Shown one piece after another: positions 9,127 to 17,872 of a DNA stretch of 64,000 nt. The DNA comes from CAZJAH01 sp964544155. GTDB lineage: Bacteria; Bacteroidota; Ignavibacteria; Kapaibacteriales; UBA2268. Within the stretch, counting starts at the first letter, position 1; every line of letters starts with the position of its first letter. The position numbers and the translations under genes are program-made. The notes beneath the pieces were generated by a model. The model saw nothing but the letters and a program-made list of their open reading frames with translations. It was not told the origin of the DNA and did not search any database. Location of the stretch: NCBI GenBank assembly GCA_964544155.1, contig CAZJAH010000009.1, forward strand, positions 17,019 to 81,018. Direction: 5' to 3'.

Positions 9127-9244
9127 TATTCGACCTGTAGCCACGCTTTTTCTTTCTGCCGGCGTTTTGTTTTATGTTTTTCATGAAAAAGTAAGCCACA
9201 AGCGCTATTATTAAGATCAGGGCAAGTAAAATTGCTATTTCCAT
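9116..9244 (-). CDS. Small single-pass membrane protein, 42 residues
   Basis: A 42-codon frame starts with ATG at 9244 preceded by GGGGAA at a normal distance. The first 20 residues (MEIAILLALILIIALVAYFF) form one transmembrane helix. The tail is strongly basic, with AGRKKKRGYRSN, so it should face the cytoplasm with its N-terminus out. A good terminator follows. The gene lies 21 bases downstream of the M1 peptidase on the same strand and may share its transcript. The function is unknown. Confidence 0.6.
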   Translation of the reverse strand: MEIAILLALILIIALVAYFFMKNIKQNAGRKKKRGYRSNIKK

Positions 9245-9265
9245 AAATTGTTCCCCAAATAAATA

Positions 9266-11395
9266 CTACTCAATTAATGTAAATTTTCCGGTATAGTGAA
9301 TATTATTGCCGCTAATTCTAATATAATAAATTCCCCGAGAAATCCTATCAGTTTTAAGAGGAAACGAATATTTCCCCTTGCCGATAGTCCCTGAATATAA
9401 CTCTGATAATTTTTTCCCTGTCATATCATGCAAAGTTATGATTACTTTAGCTTTCAGTGGAGACGGAAATTCAATATTCAGCACTTCCCCCTTATTCATC
9501 GGATTAGGATAAAGCCGGAACTCACTGTCAGCAGCATTCAGTTCATTAACTGAAACCACATTAATTATCTGTTCGCCAAGTATTTTAGTCATATCTACCG
9601 AAACACTATCCGGAGCCTCATCAAGATAAACGGTGAACTCTCCGCTTTTATTATCCATGATAACATGTTCAGAACTAATCAGAGCACTATTATTAAGGAA
9701 GTCCAATTTAAGCGGTACTGTAAAGAAATCCGGCCCGCCGTCAAAATTCTGAACCTGATCTATGTTTACTTTTACTTCGAATCCTCCTGACTCAAGAGGA
9801 ATAGTCATTGTTTCCAGGCTGAAACGGGGATGGCCGGAAAAATTAAGCCACTGGTCAAACCAAACATTTATATCAACAGGCATTTCCGGCAGGTATTTGA
9901 TCAATGAAGCTGTAAAATCTTTTGTAGTGACTGATTGCATGCTGTAATCCTCGATCGTTTTTCTAAGAGCATAAAGGAAGTTATCCCTTCCGGCCATTTC
10001 TGAGAGCATGTGATATACCCATGCTGATTTGAAATAGGTAAGCTCGTAAGCCCTGCCGAAAAGATCATTCAGGGGCAGTCCTCTTATGGCTCTGTTATGG
10101 GTTGAAACATCTATAAGGTAATAGAATCTGTTACGTAACAGACTTTGATAATAAGCTCCTTCATTATCGTTTATATGTTCTGCCCAAATAGCCTCGCTCC
10201 AGGTAGCGCCTCCTTCATTTATCCAGAGGTCATTCCAGGTAGCACAAGTGATCTCATCGCCAATCCACTGGTGAGCAAGTTCGTGGGCGATACCGGATTC
10301 ACTGTAACCGTAAATCCATCTCTGATGAATCGTACTTATAGTCTGATGTTCCATTCCTCCGAAATCAAATGGCCCGGCCACAGCCATACCGTACTTTTCG
10401 AATGGATATTCGCCATAGCTTTCGGAAAAGAATTTCATCATATCGGGCATATTCCTGAAAGCAAATTTCGCGCGGGGTACCGCCTGCTCTGAAAATAAGG
10501 TATCCTGCTCCCATGCATAATATTCAATATCTATAGTATCTAAAGGATCGCTTACCTTTACATATTCATCTTGCCAGAAAACATATTTCGAGGCTATCGC
10601 GTGCATCAGGTATGTAGCCATAGGGTATTGGCTTTTCCAGTAAAAAGTTGCCGAGTCGCCCTCGATAACCTGATCTGTAAGCAAACCGTTAGACGCAACC
10701 GTAAATCCTTTTGGTACCGTAACAGCAATCGAGCTTAACGCTTTATCATAAGGATAATCATTACAGGGCATCCAGTATCGGGTTTCATTGGGTTCGCTCA
10801 TTGTGTAAGCAATCCTTTCAGGGCTAAAGAGTGTATCCTGCTTACCGGCGGGCAGATAGGCAATTCCTACAAAAGAATCTTTCTCATACAGATAAAAGCC
10901 GAGGTTTGACTCGCCGGTATATCTGTAATGTATTTCCAATTCAACTTCTTCATCTTTAACCATTGGGTTTTCGGGGTTTATAATCAGGTATTCATCCACT
11001 TGCTCGTAAGAGCTTTCATCTAAATCTGTTAGATTAAACCTGACTGATGTAATTTCCATATTGCCTGCATTAAACTTAAGCGAAGTTGCTTCAGCGGAAT
11101 CAATTCTGATCCTGATTTTATTAATTCCTGTGAAGAACCTGCCATGATCATTTATGCTTTCAGCCTTCAGAGGATTATACCAGTTCATGTACAGGTCATA
11201 TTCCAGTACATCATAAGGGCGGTATTCAACATGGCCATCCTCCGCGGATAGCAAATTCAGGTGTTTATGTTGCTTTGAGCAATTGTATTTTTCAAAATGT
11301 AGATTAGTCTGACTTTCATTGATAAATAATCCCTCCTGAGCATATATGCTAATAGAAGCCAGTAATAAGACAGAAATAGATAGTATATCTTTCAT
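9266..11395 (-). CDS. Secreted M1 family aminopeptidase with T9SS tail
   Basis: A 709-residue zinc metallopeptidase, likely exported to digest extracellular peptides. A signal peptide covers residues 1-19 (ending IYAQ). An N-terminal beta-saddle region runs to about 250. The catalytic domain has the substrate loop GGMEHQ near 348-353, the zinc site H371-E372-L-A-H375 with the third ligand E394 (NEGGATW), and a likely transition-state Tyr in AYELTYFKSAW. The usual C-terminal M1 helical domain is reduced. Instead the last 80 residues are a type A sorting domain with LYPNPMNKGE. No clear ribosome site precedes the ATG. Confidence 0.92.
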   Translation of the reverse strand: MKDILSISVLLLASISIYAQEGLFINESQTNLHFEKYNCSKQHKHLNLLSAEDGHVEYRPYDVLEYDLYMNWYNPLKAESINDHGRFFTGINKIRIRIDSAEATSLKFNAGNMEITSVRFNLTDLDESSYEQVDEYLIINPENPMVKDEEVELEIHYRYTGESNLGFYLYEKDSFVGIAYLPAGKQDTLFSPERIAYTMSEPNETRYWMPCNDYPYDKALSSIAVTVPKGFTVASNGLLTDQVIEGDSATFYWKSQYPMATYLMHAIASKYVFWQDEYVKVSDPLDTIDIEYYAWEQDTLFSEQAVPRAKFAFRNMPDMMKFFSESYGEYPFEKYGMAVAGPFDFGGMEHQTISTIHQRWIYGYSESGIAHELAHQWIGDEITCATWNDLWINEGGATWSEAIWAEHINDNEGAYYQSLLRNRFYYLIDVSTHNRAIRGLPLNDLFGRAYELTYFKSAWVYHMLSEMAGRDNFLYALRKTIEDYSMQSVTTKDFTASLIKYLPEMPVDINVWFDQWLNFSGHPRFSLETMTIPLESGGFEVKVNIDQVQNFDGGPDFFTVPLKLDFLNNSALISSEHVIMDNKSGEFTVYLDEAPDSVSVDMTKILGEQIINVVSVNELNAADSEFRLYPNPMNKGEVLNIEFPSPLKAKVIITLHDMTGKKLSELYSGTIGKGKYSFPLKTDRISRGIYYIRISGNNIHYTGKFTLIE

Positions 11396-11511
11396 TGCAT
11401 TATTATCCAGAGTTTGTTCTCGAGTTTATTTTAATAAATAGAGGCATTAAAATATGAAAAAATTACATACAATTGATTGTTTTAAGTAATAATAGTTAAA
11501 GAAAGTATGGG

Positions 11512-11625
11512 ATCAGTTATAATCATTCATCCGGTACTTATTTCTATACCATAATTACCGGCGGAAAATTACAGGCCGGAAAAATAACATGGCCAAATAA
11601 TTTCAGGTTTTATTTAAAAAATTAA
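11512..11625 (+). pseudogene. Relic of a T9SS sorting-domain tail
   Basis: The frame starting at 11512 reads SYNHSSGTYFYTIITGGKL, then AGKIT, and runs into a stop at 11623. Bases 11526-11563 are identical over 38 positions to 16195-16232 near the 3' end of the large gene 12047-16270, and similarity begins at 11517 with one mismatch. There is no signal peptide, start codon or upstream domain. This is the end of a lost paralog or a partial duplication of the neighbour's tail. Confidence 0.75.
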
Positions 11626-12046
11626 GGCTGCTCAGAAATGTGCAGTTTTTTCCCCTTTTTTAATTTTTTTTTATTTTCTTCATATAACAATGAGAATAAG
11701 CTGTTTGAGCTGATGGGAAGCGTGCTGACATGCATTACGCATATTGATTTATTCCGATATTATTTTATTTTATATACGCTGGAAAAAATTGAAAAGTTTG
11801 TAATGTTTTACGTATTAAGATAAAAATTAACAATAAGTAAGCGTTTATTTGCATAATGTATTTACATAATGTAACATTTTCACTTTTTATTTGTTACTTA
11901 ATAATGTTTTACTTTCTAAAAGTAAAAATCCTTAGCTTAAAATGATCATGCGTTTATTCTAAAATTTAAAAAAACGAAACAGGAGATTTTTAGAGAAACA
12001 GACTTCTGGGTTGATATTTTTTGTTTAATTAATTGGGAAGAGTATA
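11626..12046. other. AT-rich intergenic leader of the 1407-residue gene
   Basis: This 421-base stretch is AT-rich. It has an open but biased Phe/Leu-rich plus frame at 11638-11823, which I do not accept as a gene. It presumably contains the promoter and a long leader for the gene at 12047, whose ATG is preceded by GGGAAGAG. I see no clear terminator, riboswitch or further repeat. Confidence 0.4.
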
Positions 12047-15000
12047 ATGAAAAAGATGACTCAAATTGCCGCGCTGGCAGTTTGTATGCTTTTTGGTATG
12101 CAAATAGCAAAAGCTCAGCTGGCAGGAGACTATTATGTAGGCTCCGGTCCGGTACCGCCGGGCGGAAATACTTACGCGAGCTTAAACGCCGCGATTACGG
12201 CAATAAACAGTAACGGCCTTTCAGGCGATGCTACCTTATGGATCAACAGTGATATCGAAATAACTACAATGCCCACACTGAACGAGTTTTCTGGCGGCAC
12301 GCTTTATATCAGGCCTTACCAGGAAGCAAGAAGGATTCATGGAAGCATATCGGGGAATCTGACTTCGGCGCTTATAAAGTTTTTTGAAACCGATAATGTG
12401 CATATTGATGGAAGCCTTAACGGCACAAGCCGTGATCTGACATTCGAGAATACAGGAAATGGCGAAGCCTCAACACTTTGGTTCGCATCTGACGGATCCG
12501 ACGGATGCGAAAATATCGTTATACAGAATTGTATAATTTACGGCCCCAATGATGTTGATGACATCGATGTAAGCGCCATTGCCTTTATGGAAGTTGATGA
12601 GATCGATGACTACGGCAGGGCACACGGGCCGCTTACTGTTCACAACAATCATATAATGAGAGCTCATTACGGAGTATATCTTTTTGGCGGCAGCAGCAGT
12701 TCCTCGAACAGGCATAAAGATATCACTATTACCGATAATATTTTCGGCCCGCCGGGCGGTGATTACAGCGATCCCGACAGGATTGACGACAAATCGGTAT
12801 ATACAAGGTATATCGATGGAATGTTATTTAAAGGCAATCACATCCATTACACTGAATACGCAGCTGACTTCAATAACCATTACGGCGATTTGATTATCGA
12901 AGATAATGTAGTTCATGCCTCAAAATGGTACGGCATTTATGTGGATAATTCATTTGTAAAAAGTACTGATGAGCTCATTATCCGGGGTAATGAAATTAAA
13001 GGTGTAAGAAGTTACGGGTTCTATCTCGAAGATCTCAAAGGCGGCATTGTGGAAGACAACTACATTCATGATTTTCTGAACCCCAATATTGACGGAAGCC
13101 AGACAACGGGCATCATGGCCGGAATATATTTCTATGATGACTGCGAGGACGTCATTGTAAGGAATAACAGAATAGAAGGAATTGTCAGTAATTATGACGG
13201 CAGTTCATCCTTTGATGGCGAAGCTTACGGCATCTACGCCTATTGCGCCGGAGGTTATGACATTAAAAGAATGAAGATTTATAATAACTACATCGCGGAT
13301 ATCCGGTCAAGAGGAACTGATGATGACTTTGAAGAGAATCCTTGGGGAATCTATCTCAGTGGCGGCGAAGACTACGAAATAATGAATAACACTATCAATA
13401 TGACCGGTACATTTACCGGAAACAATTCCGGTGTTTATTCGGGTTGTATCCTTATAGGTGATTATGATACAGATGTAAAGACTATTGAAAACAATATTTT
13501 TATTAACAGCCTTATGGGCACAAATTCAACTGCTTATGGGATATATATTGAACCTGACGGAAATAATGACATAACCCTCGGCAGTATAGACAACAATGTC
13601 TATGATCTTACAGGTGCTGCAGCAACAGGCAGGATTGGTTTTAACGACGGAGAGGAGTACACATTCCTCAGCGACTGGCAGACAGGAATGAATAAAGACG
13701 CAAATTCAGCAGCAACTGAAGTATTCTTATTGGATGACGGCCATTTAGCCGGTGAATCAGTTGGAGATCCGGATCTTGAAGTACCTAGATTAAGTGATGT
13801 TACGGTTGATATTGACGGCGAAACAAGGCCTGCGGGCGAACCTACGACAGCCGGCATGGATATAGCCGTTATTGAGCCTTTAACCGTGACTCAGCCTATC
13901 ATTAAAATTCCTGATCAGGAAATATACTGCCCCGGCGATGAGATAGAATTTACTTTTGGCGCTTCGGCAGGATTCGCTGACGGAATTGAAAGAGATCTAG
14001 GCGAATCATTATCTTTCAGCTGGTATTATGAGGATACTGAAGGCAATACTGAAGTGATTAATGAATTTACAGATGAAGCTTATATTCTGAACGGCGGTAC
14101 ATTAATTATTGACGGTGTTGACTTAGAGCATGAAGGCTATTACTACAGTATTGCTACTTTCAGCGATCAGTCCGTTACAAGCGATATGAAGGAAGTTAGC
14201 GTAAGCAGGACTCTTGAACTTATTGATAATTTAGTTACCTATCACGAAGGCTGTGTAGGACAAGGCGAGATCACATTAAGTGTAGAAGCAGAAAACGCAA
14301 CAGCCTATGTTTGGGAAAAACGAAACGACATGGGCTATTGGGAAGTAATAGAAGATGCCCCCAATGCCGATACATATGTGATAGACCTTATGGGGACAGA
14401 AGGTGAAATGCCTACTGCCGAAGAATTAAACGGACAGTACAGAGTAAAAATCGAAGGGAATGAATACTGCCCTCCGCATGAATTATACTCAGATGTAGCT
14501 GAAATCGAACTCTACAATCCCATCCATAATATCGAAATGGATATGGCCGGTGAAGATATAGAGCTTTGCTACGGCGATGACATCAGCTTAACTGCTTCTG
14601 CCGATGGTGACTTTACCGGATACCAGTGGCAGAAATTCCAGGCCGGCTCATGGATAAATATTAATCCTGAAAATAACCCTACGGCTGTTGAACCTACGCT
14701 TGTACTCAATAGCGTTACTGAAGGCTCAAGCGCGGGATACAGGGTTGAATTCCTTAGGCCGAATGATCTTTGCCACGAAGACCCTGTTTACTCGGGGGCA
14801 GTCAACATTAGCGTACCTCCGATTTTTGAACTCACCGAGCATCCTTCATCACATATTATTTGTGAAGATGGAAGCGTGGAACTATTTGTACTTGATAACG
14901 GCAATGGTGAAATTCATGACTATACATGGTATAAAGACGGTGATGAAATTGAATTCCCTGAAGGTACGCCTGTAGAAGAGAAAAAACTTCTCATTATCGA

Positions 15001-16270
15001 AAGCGCTGGCATAGATGATATCGGCAACTATTACGCTGTTATCACAGCCGAAGACTGCCGTGGCGTACAGGAATTTACTACAGAAACAGCAGCAGTGTAC
15101 ATTCTCCAGGAAACAGAGATAACCAAGCAGCCTTACGACAGAACAGGCCTCATCGGCGAAAATGTGACATTTAGTGTAGAAGCGCATATGAAAGGAATCG
15201 TACCGCCTTACTACCAGCACGATTTCCAGTGGTTCCGCAGGGACGCTGCCAATCCTTCAAATGTTGAAGAGATCATAACAGGCGGTAAATATCTTGGCGC
15301 CAAAACAGAAAGACTAACAATTAATAATATCGAAACAGCCGATTACGGCTGGGAATATTACGTAGTAGTTACTGGACGCTGCGGTACACCGGTTACTTCC
15401 GATGCCGTAAGCATACTACAGGTTCCGGGTGTAAATATTACGGCTCAGCCAGAAAGCACAGAGATTTGCGAAGCTTCAACAGTGATTTTTAAAGTTGATG
15501 CAGAACCGACAGTTGCAGGTGTCAGCCTTGATTACCAGTGGTACTCAGAAGGCGATATGCTTAGCGATGGCGGAGATGTTTCAGGCGCTGCCACAAGCGA
15601 ACTCTCTATCAATAATATCGATGCAGATGACGCAGGTGAATACTACGTTGTTGTAGAAGCAGAAAACGGACTCTCTGCTGAATCTGACAGAGCAACTCTT
15701 ACGGTAAATTCAATGCCTGAAGTAACTGTTCAGCCCGAAGATGTTACAGTTAAGAAGGATGATGAACTTGTTCTTACTGTCGAAGCAGATGGTGTTGAGC
15801 CGATGGAATACCAGTGGTTCAAGGACGGTAATGAACTTCTTGGCGAAACTGAAGCTGAATTCAGGAAACAGTTTGCTGCAGATGCTGACGCAGGTGATTA
15901 CTACGTGGCAATTACAAATAGCTGCGGCACCGTTGAAAGCGATATAATTACTGTTACTGTAGAAGCTCAGACTCCTAACAGCGTTGTTGAAAGGAATATC
16001 GACGGTATTAAGCTTTACGCTAATACACCAAATCCATTCAGCGAATCGACACAGATCAGATTTGGCCTTGAAAGGCCTGCTGATGTTATTATTACCTTAA
16101 CCGATGGATTCGGAAGGGAATTGGGAACAATGATAAATAACGGCCTCAGCGCGGGCGTTCACACAATCGAATTAAGCGCTTCTGATTATAATCTTTCATC
16201 CGGTACTTATTTCTATACCATAATTACCGGCGATAAAACGCTAACAGGTAAGATGACAATAGTTAAATAA
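12047..16270 (+). CDS. Giant T9SS surface protein: beta-helix plus Ig-like repeats
   Basis: A 1407-residue secreted protein. Residues 1-24 form a signal peptide ending AKAQ. Residues about 40-560 contain repeated short strands such as NIVIQNCIIYG, LTVHNNHIMRA, LIIEDNVVHAS and LIIRGNEIKG. This is the pattern of a right-handed parallel beta-helix of the NosD/pectate-lyase type. Residues about 610-1310 hold about seven Ig-like modules, several with YQW or FSW followed by AGDYYV or AGEYYVVV. The last 85 residues are a sorting domain (NTPNPFSESTQIRFGL ... LSSGTYFYTI). It may bind or cut polysaccharide or act as an adhesin; no catalytic residues can be named. A terminator follows at 16294. Confidence 0.85.
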   Translation: MKKMTQIAALAVCMLFGMQIAKAQLAGDYYVGSGPVPPGGNTYASLNAAITAINSNGLSGDATLWINSDIEITTMPTLNEFSGGTLYIRPYQEARRIHGSISGNLTSALIKFFETDNVHIDGSLNGTSRDLTFENTGNGEASTLWFASDGSDGCENIVIQNCIIYGPNDVDDIDVSAIAFMEVDEIDDYGRAHGPLTVHNNHIMRAHYGVYLFGGSSSSSNRHKDITITDNIFGPPGGDYSDPDRIDDKSVYTRYIDGMLFKGNHIHYTEYAADFNNHYGDLIIEDNVVHASKWYGIYVDNSFVKSTDELIIRGNEIKGVRSYGFYLEDLKGGIVEDNYIHDFLNPNIDGSQTTGIMAGIYFYDDCEDVIVRNNRIEGIVSNYDGSSSFDGEAYGIYAYCAGGYDIKRMKIYNNYIADIRSRGTDDDFEENPWGIYLSGGEDYEIMNNTINMTGTFTGNNSGVYSGCILIGDYDTDVKTIENNIFINSLMGTNSTAYGIYIEPDGNNDITLGSIDNNVYDLTGAAATGRIGFNDGEEYTFLSDWQTGMNKDANSAATEVFLLDDGHLAGESVGDPDLEVPRLSDVTVDIDGETRPAGEPTTAGMDIAVIEPLTVTQPIIKIPDQEIYCPGDEIEFTFGASAGFADGIERDLGESLSFSWYYEDTEGNTEVINEFTDEAYILNGGTLIIDGVDLEHEGYYYSIATFSDQSVTSDMKEVSVSRTLELIDNLVTYHEGCVGQGEITLSVEAENATAYVWEKRNDMGYWEVIEDAPNADTYVIDLMGTEGEMPTAEELNGQYRVKIEGNEYCPPHELYSDVAEIELYNPIHNIEMDMAGEDIELCYGDDISLTASADGDFTGYQWQKFQAGSWININPENNPTAVEPTLVLNSVTEGSSAGYRVEFLRPNDLCHEDPVYSGAVNISVPPIFELTEHPSSHIICEDGSVELFVLDNGNGEIHDYTWYKDGDEIEFPEGTPVEEKKLLIIESAGIDDIGNYYAVITAEDCRGVQEFTTETAAVYILQETEITKQPYDRTGLIGENVTFSVEAHMKGIVPPYYQHDFQWFRRDAANPSNVEEIITGGKYLGAKTERLTINNIETADYGWEYYVVVTGRCGTPVTSDAVSILQVPGVNITAQPESTEICEASTVIFKVDAEPTVAGVSLDYQWYSEGDMLSDGGDVSGAATSELSINNIDADDAGEYYVVVEAENGLSAESDRATLTVNSMPEVTVQPEDVTVKKDDELVLTVEADGVEPMEYQWFKDGNELLGETEAEFRKQFAADADAGDYYVAITNSCGTVESDIITVTVEAQTPNSVVERNIDGIKLYANTPNPFSESTQIRFGLERPADVIITLTDGFGRELGTMINNGLSAGVHTIELSASDYNLSSGTYFYTIITGDKTLTGKMTIVK

Positions 16271-16293
16271 AAAGCTCTAAACCCGATATATCC

Positions 16294-16324
16294 AAAAGCC
16301 TCGCTTTACGGCGGGGCTTTTGTG
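16294..16324 (+). terminator. Terminator of the giant surface protein gene
   Basis: AAAAGCCTCGC, loop TTTACG and GCGGGGCTTTT form an 11-bp stem with one T-G pair. It starts 24 bases after the stop at 16270. The T-run is part of the stem and short. Confidence 0.75.
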
Positions 16325-16416
16325 GTTTTATTTACTACAATAAAATTTTATATATCTACAACAAAATAGACTTTTCTACTATTTTATGGGCATAGTTAGA
16401 TTACTTATATTGTACA

Positions 16417-16519
16417 CAGCTCCTGAGCAGACAACCCCTTCCCATAAAGAATAAACGCATAGCTATTCAAATAATGCTCAGGGGTCAAATCCGGTTCTTT
16501 TAAAGAACCGGATTTTTTT
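16417..16519 (+). ncRNA. Candidate small structured RNA with its own terminator
   Basis: CTCCTGAGCA (16420-16429) pairs with TGCTCAGGGG (16475-16484), leaving a 45-base interior. A near-perfect terminator hairpin follows at once (16488-16515), ending in eight Ts. The giant gene upstream already has a terminator at 16294, and no plus-strand coding frame lies between, so this second plus-strand terminator needs a transcript of its own. TATATTGT just upstream is a possible promoter element. It does not show the SRP RNA tetraloop signature and is too short for 6S RNA, so the type is unknown. Confidence 0.4.
16488..16518 (+). terminator. Strong rho-independent terminator
   Basis: AATCCGGTTCTTT and AAAGAACCGGATT form a 13-bp stem with almost no loop, followed by T-rich sequence on the plus strand only. 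It ends the candidate small RNA; the neighbouring minus-strand gene ends at 16572 and cannot use it well. Confidence 0.8.
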
Positions 16520-16571
16520 TGGTAACAAAACAAGTTTAGAAATTGTTTATTAATTAAGGAATCACTATTAG

Positions 16572-16931
16572 TTAGAGTGAACTGTCAGTAAAAAGTTGGG
16601 CTACGTCTTCGGGGTTAATATTAGCCTGAGCGCCTGAAGCCTGAGCTCGGAACATAGGTGTTTTGATAAAACTAAGTTCAATAAGAGCTTCATCGAAGGA
16701 TTCGATAGGCATATTGCCGGCTCTATCCAGAGGATGACTATCATCAGTCTGGATATTATTCTCCAGCCTGTCGAGGGCATTTAAAAGAATATCTTTTTGC
16801 CAGGAAGCAGGGGCAGCCGCATCATAGGTATCTGAAGATTGTTTTTCTTTTGCCGCGTTAAGTTCTTTACGACTGATTACCTGCGGGGCGTAAGGCATTG
16901 CCTGCTGTTGTTTGATCTTTGAAATATTCAT
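16572..16931 (-). CDS. Unknown 119-residue protein
   Basis: I place the start at the ATG at 16931 (MNISKIKQQQ); a TTG 66 bases upstream gives a less natural N-terminus. The protein is soluble and acidic and has no signal peptide or Cys. A Gln-rich N-terminus is followed by APQVISRKELN, a helix around DILLNALDRLENN, and the phrases DSHPLDRAGNMPIESFDEALIEL and ASGAQANINPEDVAQLF. The ordered, motif-like C-terminal half suggests a conserved protein of the lineage, but I do not recognise the family. It faces the candidate RNA and is divergent from the lipoprotein gene at 17128. Confidence 0.65.
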   Translation of the reverse strand: MNISKIKQQQAMPYAPQVISRKELNAAKEKQSSDTYDAAAPASWQKDILLNALDRLENNIQTDDSHPLDRAGNMPIESFDEALIELSFIKTPMFRAQASGAQANINPEDVAQLFTDSSL

Positions 16932-17127
16932 AACTATTCTTGTATTTTGTTTAATAAAAATATCAAAAGGAGTATTATTTATGGGATATCTTGGCAATTA
17001 ACATACCATTCTTTACATAAGCGACTTTTTTTAATTAATTTTTTAATTAAATTTTGTATCTTATAAATGGAGACTGATAAGCTGTTAATAACATACAAAT
17101 AAATTTAACTTATTATTGGGGGCAACT

Positions 17128-17658
17128 ATGAAAAATGTTTACTTAATTTTAATTATATCATTAGTACTTCTTTCCTGTTCAAGGCAAAGGGAATACCTGA
17201 CTCCGATGGAAATTGAAGAAGAAAAAGAAACCGTTATTGAAGTTTGTAAAAAATTCAACGAAGCATCGGAAGAAAAGAGTTTCTCGAAAATTGTGGAAAC
17301 CCTGGGGCATGAAATTATGTTTTTCGGCACCGATTCGGCTGAAGTTATAAAATCTTTTCCTGAATTTAAGCAAAATTTCATTGCACAATGGGAAGAATAC
17401 GATGTTCTTGACTATGGAGAGATGCGCGATGTTGCCGTTTTTATGGATGATGACGCAACACTTGCTTCAGTGATCTTCGGTATACCACTGTATGTTAAAA
17501 AAACCGGATATGAAAACCGCTACTATCTAAGAGTTGCCAGAACTCTGAAAAAGGAAGAAAATAAGTGGGTGATTGTCAGCGGAATAGTCGGAATAGCCAG
17601 AGTGGAAACTCCCGATGATACTGATCAGACTCAGACGGATAACAACGACAAACAATAA
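17128..17658 (+). CDS. SnoaL/DUF4440-like lipoprotein
   Basis: A 176-residue lipoprotein begins MKNVYLILIISLVLLSCSRQ, with a lipobox at residues 14-17. The ATG at 17128 follows GGGGGC; a TTG 12 bases upstream is less likely. Residues about 30-160 have the helix, Trp/Phe and curved-sheet order of SnoaL-like (NTF2-like) domains: VIEVCKKFNEASEEKSF, HEIMFFGTDSAEVI, then late strands ending WVIVSGIVGIARV. In close relatives such domains act as binding or calcium/calmodulin-kinase-like modules. No catalytic residue is evident, so the role is unknown. A terminator follows at 17704. Confidence 0.75.
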   Translation: MKNVYLILIISLVLLSCSRQREYLTPMEIEEEKETVIEVCKKFNEASEEKSFSKIVETLGHEIMFFGTDSAEVIKSFPEFKQNFIAQWEEYDVLDYGEMRDVAVFMDDDATLASVIFGIPLYVKKTGYENRYYLRVARTLKKEENKWVIVSGIVGIARVETPDDTDQTQTDNNDKQ

Positions 17659-17703
17659 TACTGCAATCATCTGCAATTGTATGACAGGATCTTTTTCAAA
17701 AGG

Positions 17704-17728
17704 CCGTCTCTACGGAGGCGGTTTTTTT
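17704..17728 (+). terminator. Terminator of the SnoaL-like gene
   Basis: CCGTCTC, loop TACG and GAGGCGG form a 7-bp stem with one T-G pair, followed by seven Ts. Confidence 0.85.
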
Positions 17729-17872
17729 GTTTACTTTTCCGGCCCTCGCTTTATAATATTTTTTTCTGAAATTTATCAGCTATTGTGAAATTGGATTTTA
17801 CACATTCCCTTACTAAATTATAACATTAGGATAAAAGAAATTCACATTTTAAGAAAATTTAAAGGAATTAAT

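Noticed and set aside
11638..11823. Phe/Leu-rich 61-residue plus-strand frame
   Set aside because: Biased AT-rich composition, no ribosome site, and position in a leader region.
16417..16519. SRP RNA or 6S RNA
   Set aside because: The SRP apical signature is absent and the length and bulge pattern do not fit 6S RNA.
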